Part shown: positions 1 to 8,094 of the stretch, piece after piece
Numbering within the stretch: the first letter of the stretch is position 1
How the letters are laid out: each line of letters begins with the position of its first letter
Assembly: GCF_002234405.1 (NCBI RefSeq)
Contig: NZ_NMQT01000089.1
Span: forward strand, 1 to 41,903
DNA length: 41,903 bases
From: Amycolatopsis thailandensis
GTDB lineage: Bacteria > Actinomycetota > Actinomycetes > Mycobacteriales > Pseudonocardiaceae
Direction: 5' to 3'
The notes under the pieces: model-generated
Told to the model about the DNA's origin: nothing
Databases searched by the model: none
The model's input: the letters and a program-made list of their open reading frames with translations, nothing else
Made by a program: the position numbers and the translations under genes

Positions 1-1563
1 GAACCGTGTCGCCGGTTGGGGTTCCCGGTGTTTCTTCGGAACCCGGCGACGCCAGTCACTGTCGGACGCCGCTGCCTCCTGAACCGGCTCAGGACGGGAC
101 GGCGGCTTGAGCACCGGCGCTTCGACCTTCTTTTCCGCGGCAGGCTTTTCCGCGACCGGTGGCACGGGTGGCTCCGCCGGTCGCGGAGGCGCCGCGGGAC
201 GCGGAGGCTCGGCCCGCGCGGGTTCCGGCTGCTCTGCCTGCCGCACGGGCCGCGGCGGCTCGCGACGAACCGGCGGTTCGGCGGCAGCCCGCTTCGGGGG
301 TGCCACGTCGATCGCCGCCATCACCGCGGTCACCTCGGCCTGCTCGAGTGTGGGCACCGGCGTCGGAACGGGGGCGGACTTGGGAGCCGGCGCGGCGGGC
401 TGCCGCGCGGCCACGGAACGCAGGACGTCGTCGAGGTCGACAGCGGCGTTCTCGGCCGCGCCGAACTCGCCGACCAGGACGTTGCACGCCTGCCTGCGCA
501 CGCGGGCGTGCAGATGCTCGGCGGCACGCGAACGATGCAGGCAGCCGATGGCCTCCTCGGCCCGGCCGAGCCGCTCCTCGATCTGCGCGAGTTCCAGCCA
601 CAGCCGTGCCGTGACGGCGTGGAGGTTGTGGTCCTCGGTGGCGGCGACCGATTCGCGGACGAGCATGCCCGCGGCTTCCCCGGATCCCGCGGGCAGCAGG
701 ACACGGGTGGCCACGGCCAGCCTCAGCCACGCGGCCGGCGCGATCCCGGCGGCGCGGACGGGCGCGTCGAGGATCGGCTGCGCGACCTCCATCGCCATGT
801 CCGTGTCGCCACGGTCCAGCAACGTGCAGACGAGTTGCAGGATCAGCCTGATCCGGACGAGACCTCCGTCGTCGTCAGGGTTTCCGAGCTTCTCGAGCAT
901 GCCGAGCCCGGTCCGCGCGGCGTCGGCGGCCGCCGTCAGATCCCCGTGCCTTCGACGGTGCGCCGACACCCCGACCCGCAGCATCGCGCGGATCAGCAGC
1001 TGCGAATCCGCCGTCATCGAGCCGTCGCCGAGCACGAGCTTGTCCGCCTCGGCGAGCACCCGGTCCAGTTCCGCCTTGCGGCCGAACTGCGCCAGGCAGC
1101 CGACGAGGTGACACAACGCCTCGGCCCGGTGCGCCGGTGACACGGCCGGATCCGCCAGCAGCGGCCGCAGGGCGGCCAGCCCGGTCAGCGGGATGCCGAC
1201 ACTGCGCGCGCAGACGGCCAGGTCGATCCTCAGCCGGGCGGCGATGTCGCCGTAGCCCGCGTGCTCGGCGGCGCGCAAGGCGGCCACCGCGCGGCCGACC
1301 GTCCGAGGACGGCCACCGAGCCGCACCCGTGCGGACACCACCAGGCTCTCCGCACGGATCCACTGTTCGTCGGCACCGGCGGCCTCGGCGAGCGCGGCCG
1401 CGCGCTCCCCGAGGACCAAGGCGAGTTCGGGCGCCCTCAGGTGCAGGGCGTCCGCGCGTTCGATCAACCTGCCGACAGCGGACAGGGTTCCCCCGGTGGC
1501 AGCCGTCCGCCCACCCACCATGGTGGTGGGCGAGCCCGGCCGTTGGCGCTTGCTGGCTTCCAC
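1..1563 (-). CDS. Helical-repeat (TPR-like) protein with Pro/Ala-rich tail, 3' end outside window
   Basis: An uninterrupted minus-strand frame of 521 codons runs off the left edge. I place the start at GTG 1563, 17 bases after the ettA stop and preceded by a G-rich stretch; an in-frame ATG at 1521 is the alternative. Residues about 20-370 are a run of Ala/Leu/Arg-rich amphipathic helices that looks like tetratricopeptide-type repeats. Residues about 385-510 are a low-complexity Pro/Ala/Glu linker ending in a basic patch near the edge. An effector domain may follow outside the window; a signalling output such as GGDEF is possible but nothing visible shows it. Close spacing suggests co-transcription with ettA. 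The frame is well supported, the function is not. Confidence 0.7.
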   Translation of the reverse strand, partial: MEASKRQRPGSPTTMVGGRTAATGGTLSAVGRLIERADALHLRAPELALVLGERAAALAEAAGADEQWIRAESLVVSARVRLGGRPRTVGRAVAALRAAEHAGYGDIAARLRIDLAVCARSVGIPLTGLAALRPLLADPAVSPAHRAEALCHLVGCLAQFGRKAELDRVLAEADKLVLGDGSMTADSQLLIRAMLRVGVSAHRRRHGDLTAAADAARTGLGMLEKLGNPDDDGGLVRIRLILQLVCTLLDRGDTDMAMEVAQPILDAPVRAAGIAPAAWLRLAVATRVLLPAGSGEAAGMLVRESVAATEDHNLHAVTARLWLELAQIEERLGRAEEAIGCLHRSRAAEHLHARVRRQACNVLVGEFGAAENAAVDLDDVLRSVAARQPAAPAPKSAPVPTPVPTLEQAEVTAVMAAIDVAPPKRAAAEPPVRREPPRPVRQAEQPEPARAEPPRPAAPPRPAEPPVPPVAEKPAAEKKVEAPVLKPPSRPEPVQEAAASDSDWRRRVPKKHREPQPATRF

Positions 1564-1579
1564 GGGGAACCCCCGGCCC

Positions 1580-3256
1580 TCAGTCGCGGGTCAGCTTGCG
1601 ATGGGTGACGCGGTGCGGACGAGCCGCCTCGGCACCGAGACGTTCGACCTTGTTCTTCTCGTAGCCCTCGAAGTTACCTTCGAACCAGAACCATTGCGAG
1701 GGGTTCTCGTCGGTGCCTTCCCAGGCGAGGATGTGCGTGGCGACCCGGTCGAGGAACCACCGGTCGTGCGAGATCACCACGGCGCAGCCGGGGAACTGCT
1801 CGAGAGCGTTCTCCAGCGAGCCCAGGGTCTCGACGTCCAGGTCGTTCGTCGGCTCGTCGAGCAGGATCAGGTTCCCGCCCTGCTTCAGGGTCAGCGCCAG
1901 GTTCAGCCGGTTGCGCTCACCACCGGAGAGCACGCCCGCCGGCTTCTGCTGGTCCGGCCCCTTGAAACCGAACGCGCTGACGTAGGCACGCGAGGGCATT
2001 TCGGTCTGCCCGACGTGGATGTAGTCCAGCTTGTCCGAAACCACCTCCCATACCGTCTTCTTCGGGTCGATCCCGCCACGGTTCTGGTCCACATAGGACA
2101 GTTTGACCGTCTCGCCGATCTTGACCCGGCCGTCGTCCGGCTCCTCGAGCCCGACGATCGTCTTGAACAGGGTCGTCTTGCCGACGCCGTTCGGCCCGAT
2201 CACGCCGACGATGCCGTTGCGCGGCAGGTCGAACGACAGCCCGTCGATCAGCACGCGGTCGTCGAAGCCCTTGCGCAGCTTCTCGACCTCGACGACCACG
2301 CTGCCCAGCCGGGGCCCCGGCGGGATCTGGATCTCTTCGAAGTCGAGCTTGCGGTGCTTGTCGGCCTCCGCGGCCATCTCCTCGTAGCGGTCCAGCCGGG
2401 ACCGCGACTTGGTCTGGCGGGCCTTGGCGTTGGACCGGACCCAGTCGAGCTCGGACTTCAGCCGCTTGGCGAGCTTGGCGTCCTTCTTGCCCTGGACCTC
2501 GAGGCGCTCGCGCTTCTTTTCCAGGTACGTCGAGTAGTTGCCCTCGTAGCCGACGACGCGGCCGCGGTCGAGCTCCATGATCCACTGCGCGACGTTGTCC
2601 AGGAAGTACCGGTCGTGGGTGACGGCGAGGACGGCGCCGGCGTAGTTCGCGAGGAACTGTTCCAGCCACAGCACGCTTTCGGCGTCCAGGTGGTTGGTGG
2701 GCTCGTCGAGGAGCAGCAGGTCGGGCGCGGACAGGAGCAGCTTGCACAGCGCGACCCGGCGGCGCTCACCACCGGAGAGGTGGGTGACCGGCTCGTCCGG
2801 CGGCGGGCAGCGAAGGGCGTCCATCGCCTGCTCGACCGTGGAGTCGATCTCCCACGCGTCGGCGTGGTCGAGCTCCTCCTGAAGCTTGCCCATCTCCTCC
2901 ATCAGCTCGTCGCTGTAGTCGGTCGCCATGAGCTCGGCGACCTCGTTGAAGCGGTTGAGCTTGACCTTGATGTCGCCGAGGCCCTCCTCGACGTTCTCGC
3001 GGACGGTCTTCGCCTCGTTGAGCTCCGGCTCCTGCATGAGGATGCCGACGCTGGCGCCAGGCTGGAGGAACGCTTCGCCGTTGCTGGCCTGCTCGATCCC
3101 CGCCATGATCTTCAGAACGGTGGACTTACCCGCGCCGTTCGGCCCCACCACGCCGATCTTGGCGCCGGGGTAGAACGCGGTGCTGACGTCGTCGAGGATG
3201 ACCTTGTCCCCGACGGTCTTGCGCACCTTCTTCATGGTGTAGATGAACTCGGCCAT
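1580..3256 (-). CDS. ettA: ABC-F translation factor EttA (energy-dependent translational throttle)
   Basis: Cytosolic ABC-F ATPase of 558 residues, close to the 555 of E. coli EttA. It has two ATP-binding cassettes and no membrane segments. Walker A motifs GPNGAGKST (38-46) and GPNGVGKTT (354-362), signatures LSGGE (160-164 and 443-447) and Walker B LLLLDEP (180-186) and ILLDEP (464-469) are all intact. The charged, Lys/Arg-rich helical linker (about 245-305) between the cassettes is typical of ABC-F proteins. EttA binds the ribosomal E site and gates early elongation according to the ATP/ADP state. It lies 100 bases downstream of an ssb paralogue on the same strand and just upstream of the helical-repeat gene. 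The family assignment is secure. Confidence 0.96.
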   Translation of the reverse strand: MAEFIYTMKKVRKTVGDKVILDDVSTAFYPGAKIGVVGPNGAGKSTVLKIMAGIEQASNGEAFLQPGASVGILMQEPELNEAKTVRENVEEGLGDIKVKLNRFNEVAELMATDYSDELMEEMGKLQEELDHADAWEIDSTVEQAMDALRCPPPDEPVTHLSGGERRRVALCKLLLSAPDLLLLDEPTNHLDAESVLWLEQFLANYAGAVLAVTHDRYFLDNVAQWIMELDRGRVVGYEGNYSTYLEKKRERLEVQGKKDAKLAKRLKSELDWVRSNAKARQTKSRSRLDRYEEMAAEADKHRKLDFEEIQIPPGPRLGSVVVEVEKLRKGFDDRVLIDGLSFDLPRNGIVGVIGPNGVGKTTLFKTIVGLEEPDDGRVKIGETVKLSYVDQNRGGIDPKKTVWEVVSDKLDYIHVGQTEMPSRAYVSAFGFKGPDQQKPAGVLSGGERNRLNLALTLKQGGNLILLDEPTNDLDVETLGSLENALEQFPGCAVVISHDRWFLDRVATHILAWEGTDENPSQWFWFEGNFEGYEKNKVERLGAEAARPHRVTHRKLTRD

Positions 3257-3356
3257 ACAAGCGATCGTAGAGCGAGCCGATCGGGACCTTGACGGCGGTC
3301 ACCACCGAACTACCGACAGTCAGCCTCACATCACTGAGCGAGCATCGGCACCCTCG

Positions 3357-3848
3357 TCACACGGGCGCGTCCTCGAGCGCGGTGACCATGGGATTCCCCC
3401 TCTGCGGCGGAGACAACGGCGGTGACTGGTGTGCTTGGGGTGACTGCGGAGTCATCGGGATCGCCCGGGGCCGATCACGCCCGGCGCGCTGGATCTCCGC
3501 CGAACATCGCGCGAGATTCGGCCCGATGGAGAAGGCCTCAAGCTCAGGTAGACCGAGAGGTACCGGGATCTCCTCGGCGGTCTCGGCACCACGCAATCGC
3601 CCGGCCACGATCACCGGATCGCCCTTGCTCAGGCAGGCGAACGCCGCCATCGCCAGCTTCCGCCAGCAGGTGACCTTGACCGCGAGTTGCCGCCCCTCGC
3701 CCCACTCCCCTCTTTCCTTGTCGTACCGGCGTTCGACACTCCGCAAGCCGAACGACACGACGTCGTGCCCGTGCACCCGTTCCGGATGGTGGACCGGTTC
3801 GCTGGTCAGGTTGCCGATCATGGTCACCCACGTCTCGCCCATCGCCAT
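3357..3848 (-). CDS. ssb: Single-stranded DNA-binding protein paralogue without acidic tail
   Basis: A 163-residue protein whose first 110 residues match the SSB OB fold: it opens with a VTMIGNLTSEP strand and later has the WRKLA region and the GDPVIVAGRL strand. The start is ATG 3848, with GTG 3851 and ATG 3839 as alternatives; an AGGAGAAAGG sequence lies upstream. The C-terminus is Pro/Gln-rich and ends in EDAPV. It lacks the acidic DDDIPF-type tip through which housekeeping SSB recruits partner proteins. That resembles accessory actinomycete SsbB-like proteins linked to competence or chromosome segregation rather than the essential replication SSB. The upstream region carries two DnaA boxes and a 9-bp inverted repeat, which suggests replication-linked control. 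Confidence 0.85.
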   Translation of the reverse strand: MAMGETWVTMIGNLTSEPVHHPERVHGHDVVSFGLRSVERRYDKERGEWGEGRQLAVKVTCWRKLAMAAFACLSKGDPVIVAGRLRGAETAEEIPVPLGLPELEAFSIGPNLARCSAEIQRAGRDRPRAIPMTPQSPQAHQSPPLSPPQRGNPMVTALEDAPV

Positions 3849-3890
3849 CACACTCGCCTTTCTCCTCGATCCGGGCCGCTCCCGGTGTCT

Positions 3891-3921
3891 CCCTTGATCA
3901 CAGACTGCCTCGGATCAAGGG
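3891..3921. promoter_or_regulatory. Inverted repeat in the ssb promoter region
   Basis: CCCTTGATC (3891-3899) is mirrored exactly by GATCAAGGG (3913-3921), with 13 bases between. It sits 43 bases upstream of the ssb start, where a repressor or activator site would be expected. The binding protein is unknown. Confidence 0.4.
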
Positions 3922-3945
3922 GCGGAAACGGGCGCGAACGGGATC

Positions 3946-3984
3946 TGTGGACAACTGGGGGTGTTGTGGGCTTCCTGTGGACAA
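3946..3984 (-). promoter_or_regulatory. Pair of DnaA boxes upstream of ssb
   Basis: Two perfect copies of the actinobacterial DnaA box TTGTCCACA, read on the minus strand, lie at 3946-3954 and 3976-3984. They have the same orientation and their starts are 30 bases apart, close to three helical turns. They are about 100-135 bases upstream of the ssb start. Known DnaA biology suggests replication-coupled transcription control; two boxes are too few for an origin. Confidence 0.6.
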
Positions 3985-4088
3985 ACTCGGGCCGAAAGAC
4001 GCGGGCCGGCCGGAAGATGTGCTAGCGGCACTCATGAGCGGTGAGGACGGCTGTTGAGGCGCCCGGCAAGGGCGTCCTGTCGGGTGGC

Positions 4089-4147
4089 GAGTCCGTGAAG
4101 GCCTCCTTCCCTACCTTGAGGGTAGGCAAGGAGGCCTTCACGGACTC
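4089..4147. terminator. Long hairpin downstream of the copD-ctaG fusion
   Basis: Two 27-base arms (4089-4115 and 4121-4147) are complementary except for one C-C mismatch (4109 against 4127), with a 5-base loop TTGAG. Weaker complementarity extends further outwards. It lies 29 bases beyond the copD-ctaG stop, so it can terminate that transcript. The length and the lack of a U-tract make a dispersed palindromic repeat equally likely. Confidence 0.6.
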
Positions 4148-4175
4148 GGCAACACGGCAGGACACCTTTAGACCG

Positions 4176-6203
4176 CTAAGAGCTCTTCCCCTGCCCCCGC
4201 CCCTGATCCGCGAGGTTCTTCAGCATCGCGTTGTAGGCGTTGAGATCCGCGTCGCCCGAGGCGTCTTCGCGCCGGTCCTTGCGCCGGGCCTCCCGCTCGT
4301 CCTGACGCGCCCACTGCACCAGCAGCGCGACGAGCACCAGCAGCACCGGCAGCTCGCCGGACGCCCACGCGATCCCGCCGCCGAGCCGCTGATCGGTCAG
4401 CAGGTCGGTGACCCACGGCAGTTTGAGCCCGCGGTAGAAGTCCTGGCCCAGCACGGTCTGCATGCTCATCAGCGCGATCCCGAAGAACGCGTGGAACGGC
4501 ATGGCGGCGAACATCATCCCCAGCCGTCCCAGCGGCGGGATCCGACGCGGCGCCGGGTCGACCCCGATCACCGGCCAGTAGAAGACGTATCCGGCGAGCA
4601 AGAAGTGGGCGTTCATCGCCAAATGCGCCCAGTGGTAGTTCAGCGCGGAGTCGAACAGGCCCGAAAAGTACAGGCCGTAGAAGGAACCGACGAAAAGCAG
4701 CAGCGCGACGATCGGATGCGTCAGGAACCGCGAAAGCGGCGAGTGGACGAACGCGAGCAGCCATTCACGCGGTCCGGGCGGGGCGTCCTTGCCCGCCGCG
4801 GGCAGCGCGCGCAGGGCGAGCGTCACGGGTCCGCCGAGGACGAACAGCACCGGCGCCACCATGGACAGCAGCATGTGGTTGCCCATGTGCACGCTGAACA
4901 TCGCGGGCGCGTACCGGCCGATGCCGGACGACGTCGCGATCAGCAGCACGAAACAGCCCGCGAGCCACGCGACGATCCGGCCGGTGGCCCAGGTGTCGCC
5001 GCGGCGCCGCAACCGCCGCACCCCGGCGAGGTACAGCCCGGCGAGAACGATCGCGAGGGTGCCGTAGACGAGGTCGAACCGCCAGTCCGTGAGCAGCCTG
5101 AAGACCGTCGGCGGACCGTAGAGGTCGTAGCCGATCAGCAGTTCCGTGGTCGACGGCTGGGTGAACGATTCCTGCGGCGGCGGGGTCTTCGCGAGCCCGG
5201 TGGCGATGCCGATCGTGATGAACATGATCAGCACCTCGACGGCGGCGAGCCGCAGCAACTGCCCGCCTCCGGCGCCGTTCACCAGCCCGGCGACCCCCTT
5301 CTGCCGCTGCTGGTGACCGAAGACGCCGAGCAGCAGCAACGCGACGATCTTCGCGACCACCAGCAGGCCGTAGTCGGTGGTGAACAGGTCGGCGATCCTG
5401 ATCCGCACGAGCGCGTTGACGAGGCCGGAGACCGCCATCACGATCCAGCAGACCAGCGCCAGTTTGGAGAACCGTGTCGCGGCGAGCTTGAGGTTCTCGC
5501 CGCGGCGCCAGCCGAGCGCGAGCAGCGCCACCAGGCCGCCGACCCACAGCGCGGCGGCGACCAGGTGGTAGAGCAGGCTGTTGGTCGCCATGTCGTGCGA
5601 GCCGCCGCTCGCGGAATGCCCGGTGACCGCGACCGGGACCAGGCCGCCGACGGACAGGAAGAAGACCACCGTCGTCCAGCCCCAGGTCAGCGCGAGACGG
5701 CAGCCGAGCGCGACCAGCAGCGCGATCAACGCGGTGAACAGCCAGGCCTTGGGCTGCTCAATGGCGTCCACGAGGTCGATCAGCACCTGCGGCGAGAGCA
5801 CCTCGGTGAACGGGCGCCCCGCGCCGTCGGCCGCGGAGAAGAAGATCGACGCGGCGGCCGCGAAGAACCAGACCCAAGCGGCGACACCCGCGACGCGGAT
5901 GGCCGAGTAGCCGTCCGCCGCGAGCGTGCCGGATTTCTGCGGCGGGACGAGGAACGCGGCGAGCAGCAGCGATCCCACGCACAGCACCGAAGCCGCCTCG
6001 GCCAGCACCCGGACGACGGTGATGCCGTAGCGCGTCACCAGCCCCGGATCCGGCAGGCCGGCGATGACGTAACCGGCGCCACCGGTCAGCGCGACCAAGC
6101 CGACGGCGACCACCGCGGCCAGGAGCGCCCCGATCGACACCAGCGGCAGGACACCGGCCTTCCGTGCGGGTGGGGCCGGTGTCGTCTCGGGGTCTGAAGG
6201 CAC
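4176..6203 (-). CDS. CopD-CtaG fusion membrane protein (copper handling / cytochrome oxidase assembly)
   Basis: A 675-residue polytopic membrane protein from GTG 6203. This start avoids overlap with the divergent phosphatase gene at 6246. The N-terminal half carries about nine hydrophobic segments with the CopD-like LYHLVAAALWVGG motif. The C-terminal half matches the CtaG (Caa3-type oxidase assembly) family, with His-rich membrane motifs such as MFSVHMGNHMLLSMV, NYHWAHLAMNAHFL and MPFHAFFGIALMSM. The exposed tail is charged. CopD proteins move copper across the inner membrane and CtaG proteins help build the CuB centre of the oxidase, so the fusion probably delivers copper for respiratory enzymes. 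Such fusions are common in actinobacteria. Confidence 0.88.
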   Translation of the reverse strand: MPSDPETTPAPPARKAGVLPLVSIGALLAAVVAVGLVALTGGAGYVIAGLPDPGLVTRYGITVVRVLAEAASVLCVGSLLLAAFLVPPQKSGTLAADGYSAIRVAGVAAWVWFFAAAASIFFSAADGAGRPFTEVLSPQVLIDLVDAIEQPKAWLFTALIALLVALGCRLALTWGWTTVVFFLSVGGLVPVAVTGHSASGGSHDMATNSLLYHLVAAALWVGGLVALLALGWRRGENLKLAATRFSKLALVCWIVMAVSGLVNALVRIRIADLFTTDYGLLVVAKIVALLLLGVFGHQQRQKGVAGLVNGAGGGQLLRLAAVEVLIMFITIGIATGLAKTPPPQESFTQPSTTELLIGYDLYGPPTVFRLLTDWRFDLVYGTLAIVLAGLYLAGVRRLRRRGDTWATGRIVAWLAGCFVLLIATSSGIGRYAPAMFSVHMGNHMLLSMVAPVLFVLGGPVTLALRALPAAGKDAPPGPREWLLAFVHSPLSRFLTHPIVALLLFVGSFYGLYFSGLFDSALNYHWAHLAMNAHFLLAGYVFYWPVIGVDPAPRRIPPLGRLGMMFAAMPFHAFFGIALMSMQTVLGQDFYRGLKLPWVTDLLTDQRLGGGIAWASGELPVLLVLVALLVQWARQDEREARRKDRREDASGDADLNAYNAMLKNLADQGRGQGKSS

Positions 6204-6245
6204 GTCACGAGGGTAAGCCGGACGCGAAACGGGCAAGATGGCGGC

Positions 6246-6884
6246 GTGCGGATCATCCTGCTGAGGCACGCCGAGTCGCTCGGCAACGTCGACGAGCTCG
6301 CCTACACCCGGATCCCCGACCACGCCCTCCCGCTCACCGATCAAGGCCGCGAGCAGGCCAGGCTGGCGGGCCCCGAGATCGAGGAGGTCCTCGGCGGGCA
6401 GCGTCCGGCGGTCTACGTCAGCCCGTATCTGCGGACACGGGAAACGTTGCGGCTACTGGACATCCGGGACGACTGCGAGCGGATCGTCCCGGAGCCGAGG
6501 CTGCGGGAACAGGACTGGGGCAACCTCCAGGATCCGCAGGAGCAGGAGGTCCAGAAGCAACGCCGTCACGAGTTCGGGCACTTCTTCTACCGGCTCCCGT
6601 TCGGCGAATCCGGGGCGGACGTCGACGACCGGGTCGCGGCGTTCCTCAGCGAACTGGCTGCGTGCGGCGAAGATCACCCCGAAACCGTGCTGATCGTTTC
6701 GCACGGCCTGACGATCCGGTTGCTGTGCCGTCGGCTCTTCGGCTGGAGCATCGAGCTGTTCGAGTCCCTGTCCAACCCGACGACCTGCGAATACCGCGTC
6801 GTCGAGCGGGTGGGCGACAAGTGGACGCTGGACCGTCCGTTCCGCCAGTGGCGTGACTCACCCGACGGGGAGACTCAGGACTGA
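6246..6884 (+). CDS. Histidine phosphatase family protein (phosphoglycerate mutase-like)
   Basis: A 212-residue protein from GTG 6246. The signature LLRHAESLGN (5-14) contains the phospho-accepting His8 and Arg7. Arg62 and Arg65 in YLRTRE, Glu88 in RLREQDWG and His153 in VSHGLTIRLL complete the 2H-phosphatase site. The family removes phosphate from small molecules or proteins; the exact substrate cannot be read here. It starts 42 bases from the divergent copD-ctaG gene. Its last 27 bases overlap the end of the convergent sensor kinase. Confidence 0.9.
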   Translation: MRIILLRHAESLGNVDELAYTRIPDHALPLTDQGREQARLAGPEIEEVLGGQRPAVYVSPYLRTRETLRLLDIRDDCERIVPEPRLREQDWGNLQDPQEQEVQKQRRHEFGHFFYRLPFGESGADVDDRVAAFLSELAACGEDHPETVLIVSHGLTIRLLCRRLFGWSIELFESLSNPTTCEYRVVERVGDKWTLDRPFRQWRDSPDGETQD

Positions 6885-8000
6885 GGGGGCGAGAAGCACG
6901 ACCCTGGTCCCCAGCCCCGGACTCGATTCGATCCGCGCGAAGCCGCCGACTTCCGCCATCCGCGCGATGATCGAGTTCTCGAGACCGAAGCCGCGACGCC
7001 GGTCACCGACGTCGAAACCGGCGCCGTGATCGCGCACCGTCAAGGAAACCCCGCCGCCGATCTCTTCGACGCTGACGACGGCGCGCCTGGTCCCGGAGTG
7101 CTTCAACGTGTTGCGCAGGGCCTCCCTGGCCGAGTCGTGCAGGGCCATGGCCGCCTCCTCCGGAAGCTCCGGACCGCAGTCGTCCTGGATGACGACTTCG
7201 GCGCGCAGCCCTTCCGCGGCCATTTCGGCGGCGAGCAGCCGGAGGCGCTGGTGCAGCCCGACCGGTCCGGTGGGTTCGTGTTCGAGGCTGATCCGGATGC
7301 GCATCGCCTGGGCGCGAGCGGTGCGGCGGAGCCTGTCGAGACTGGCCGCCGGATCGAGTTCGTCGGCGGGCGCGGGAATCGCGAACGACTCCATCACCTG
7401 GAGGACCGTGTCGTGGACGTCGCGGCGGTGCCGTTCCCGTTCCGCCGCGCGCCCTTGCTGCTCCCCGAACCCGAGCGCGAACCGCATCGACGCGCCGACC
7501 AGGCCGACCAGCGCGAGCGACGCCACCAGCGCTGTCGCGAGCGTGAGAACCAGGGCGAACGAGGAATCCGGGTCCAGCACGGTGTGCAGCGCCACCGCGC
7601 CGCCGAGGACCAGCGCCCCCGCCGGCGCGCCGCGCAGCAGTGTCCAGATCATCACCGTCCCCATCAGATGGGTCCAGGTGATCGACGTGATCAGGGCGTC
7701 CTGCTCGACCAGCGTGGCGCCCAGGACGAAGAGGACGGCGATCCCGGCGTCGGCCACCGGCACCAGCCGCGTGCCGGCCGGGGACCAGCGGAAGATCCAG
7801 GCCGCTTCGGCGACGTTCGGCACCAAGTGCAGCACCGCGAACGTCCACAGCACCGGGGATCCGGTGAGACCGGCCGTCCACAGCGCCTGCGCCAGCATCA
7901 CCAGCCGGAACACCACCGGCACCAGAGCGAGCCGCGGCAGCGTGGTCTGCACCAGCCTCGCCGGGATCCCCACGCCACCCCCGAGCATCAGCACCCTCAC
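6858..8000 (-). CDS. Orphan sensor histidine kinase, NarL/DesK-type partner
   Basis: A 380-residue membrane sensor kinase from GTG 8000, preceded by GGGGGAGGAG. Five or six hydrophobic segments occupy residues about 20-175. They are followed by the dimerisation/phosphoacceptor helix with His196 in RRDVHDTVLQV, the N box with Asn297 in EALRNTLKHSG, the G1 box DHGAGF (324-329) and the G2 box GFGL (337-340). All kinase motifs look intact. The membrane domain suggests sensing of the envelope or a lipophilic signal. No response regulator is adjacent: its neighbours are a phosphatase and an MFS gene. Its partner must lie elsewhere, perhaps among the NarL-type regulators further right. Confidence 0.88.
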   Translation of the reverse strand: MRVLMLGGGVGIPARLVQTTLPRLALVPVVFRLVMLAQALWTAGLTGSPVLWTFAVLHLVPNVAEAAWIFRWSPAGTRLVPVADAGIAVLFVLGATLVEQDALITSITWTHLMGTVMIWTLLRGAPAGALVLGGAVALHTVLDPDSSFALVLTLATALVASLALVGLVGASMRFALGFGEQQGRAAERERHRRDVHDTVLQVMESFAIPAPADELDPAASLDRLRRTARAQAMRIRISLEHEPTGPVGLHQRLRLLAAEMAAEGLRAEVVIQDDCGPELPEEAAMALHDSAREALRNTLKHSGTRRAVVSVEEIGGGVSLTVRDHGAGFDVGDRRRGFGLENSIIARMAEVGGFARIESSPGLGTRVVLLAPSVLSLPVG

Positions 8001-8094
8001 GCCGCTCCTCCCCCGGATCAGCCGCCCTGAAACTGCGACCAGGTCGCATTCATCTCAGTTTACCGAGCAGCTTGCCCGCGGTCCGGCGCGGCTG

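Noticed and set aside
1496..3292. Long plus-strand frame opposite ettA
   Set aside because: Mirror of a strongly conserved gene; long antisense frames are expected at this GC content.
3891..3984. Chromosomal replication origin
   Set aside because: Only two DnaA boxes, no dnaA or dnaN genes and no AT-rich unwinding region.
4041..6197. 718-codon plus-strand frame opposite the copD-ctaG fusion
   Set aside because: Arg/Gln/Glu-rich nonsense composition opposite a clear membrane protein.
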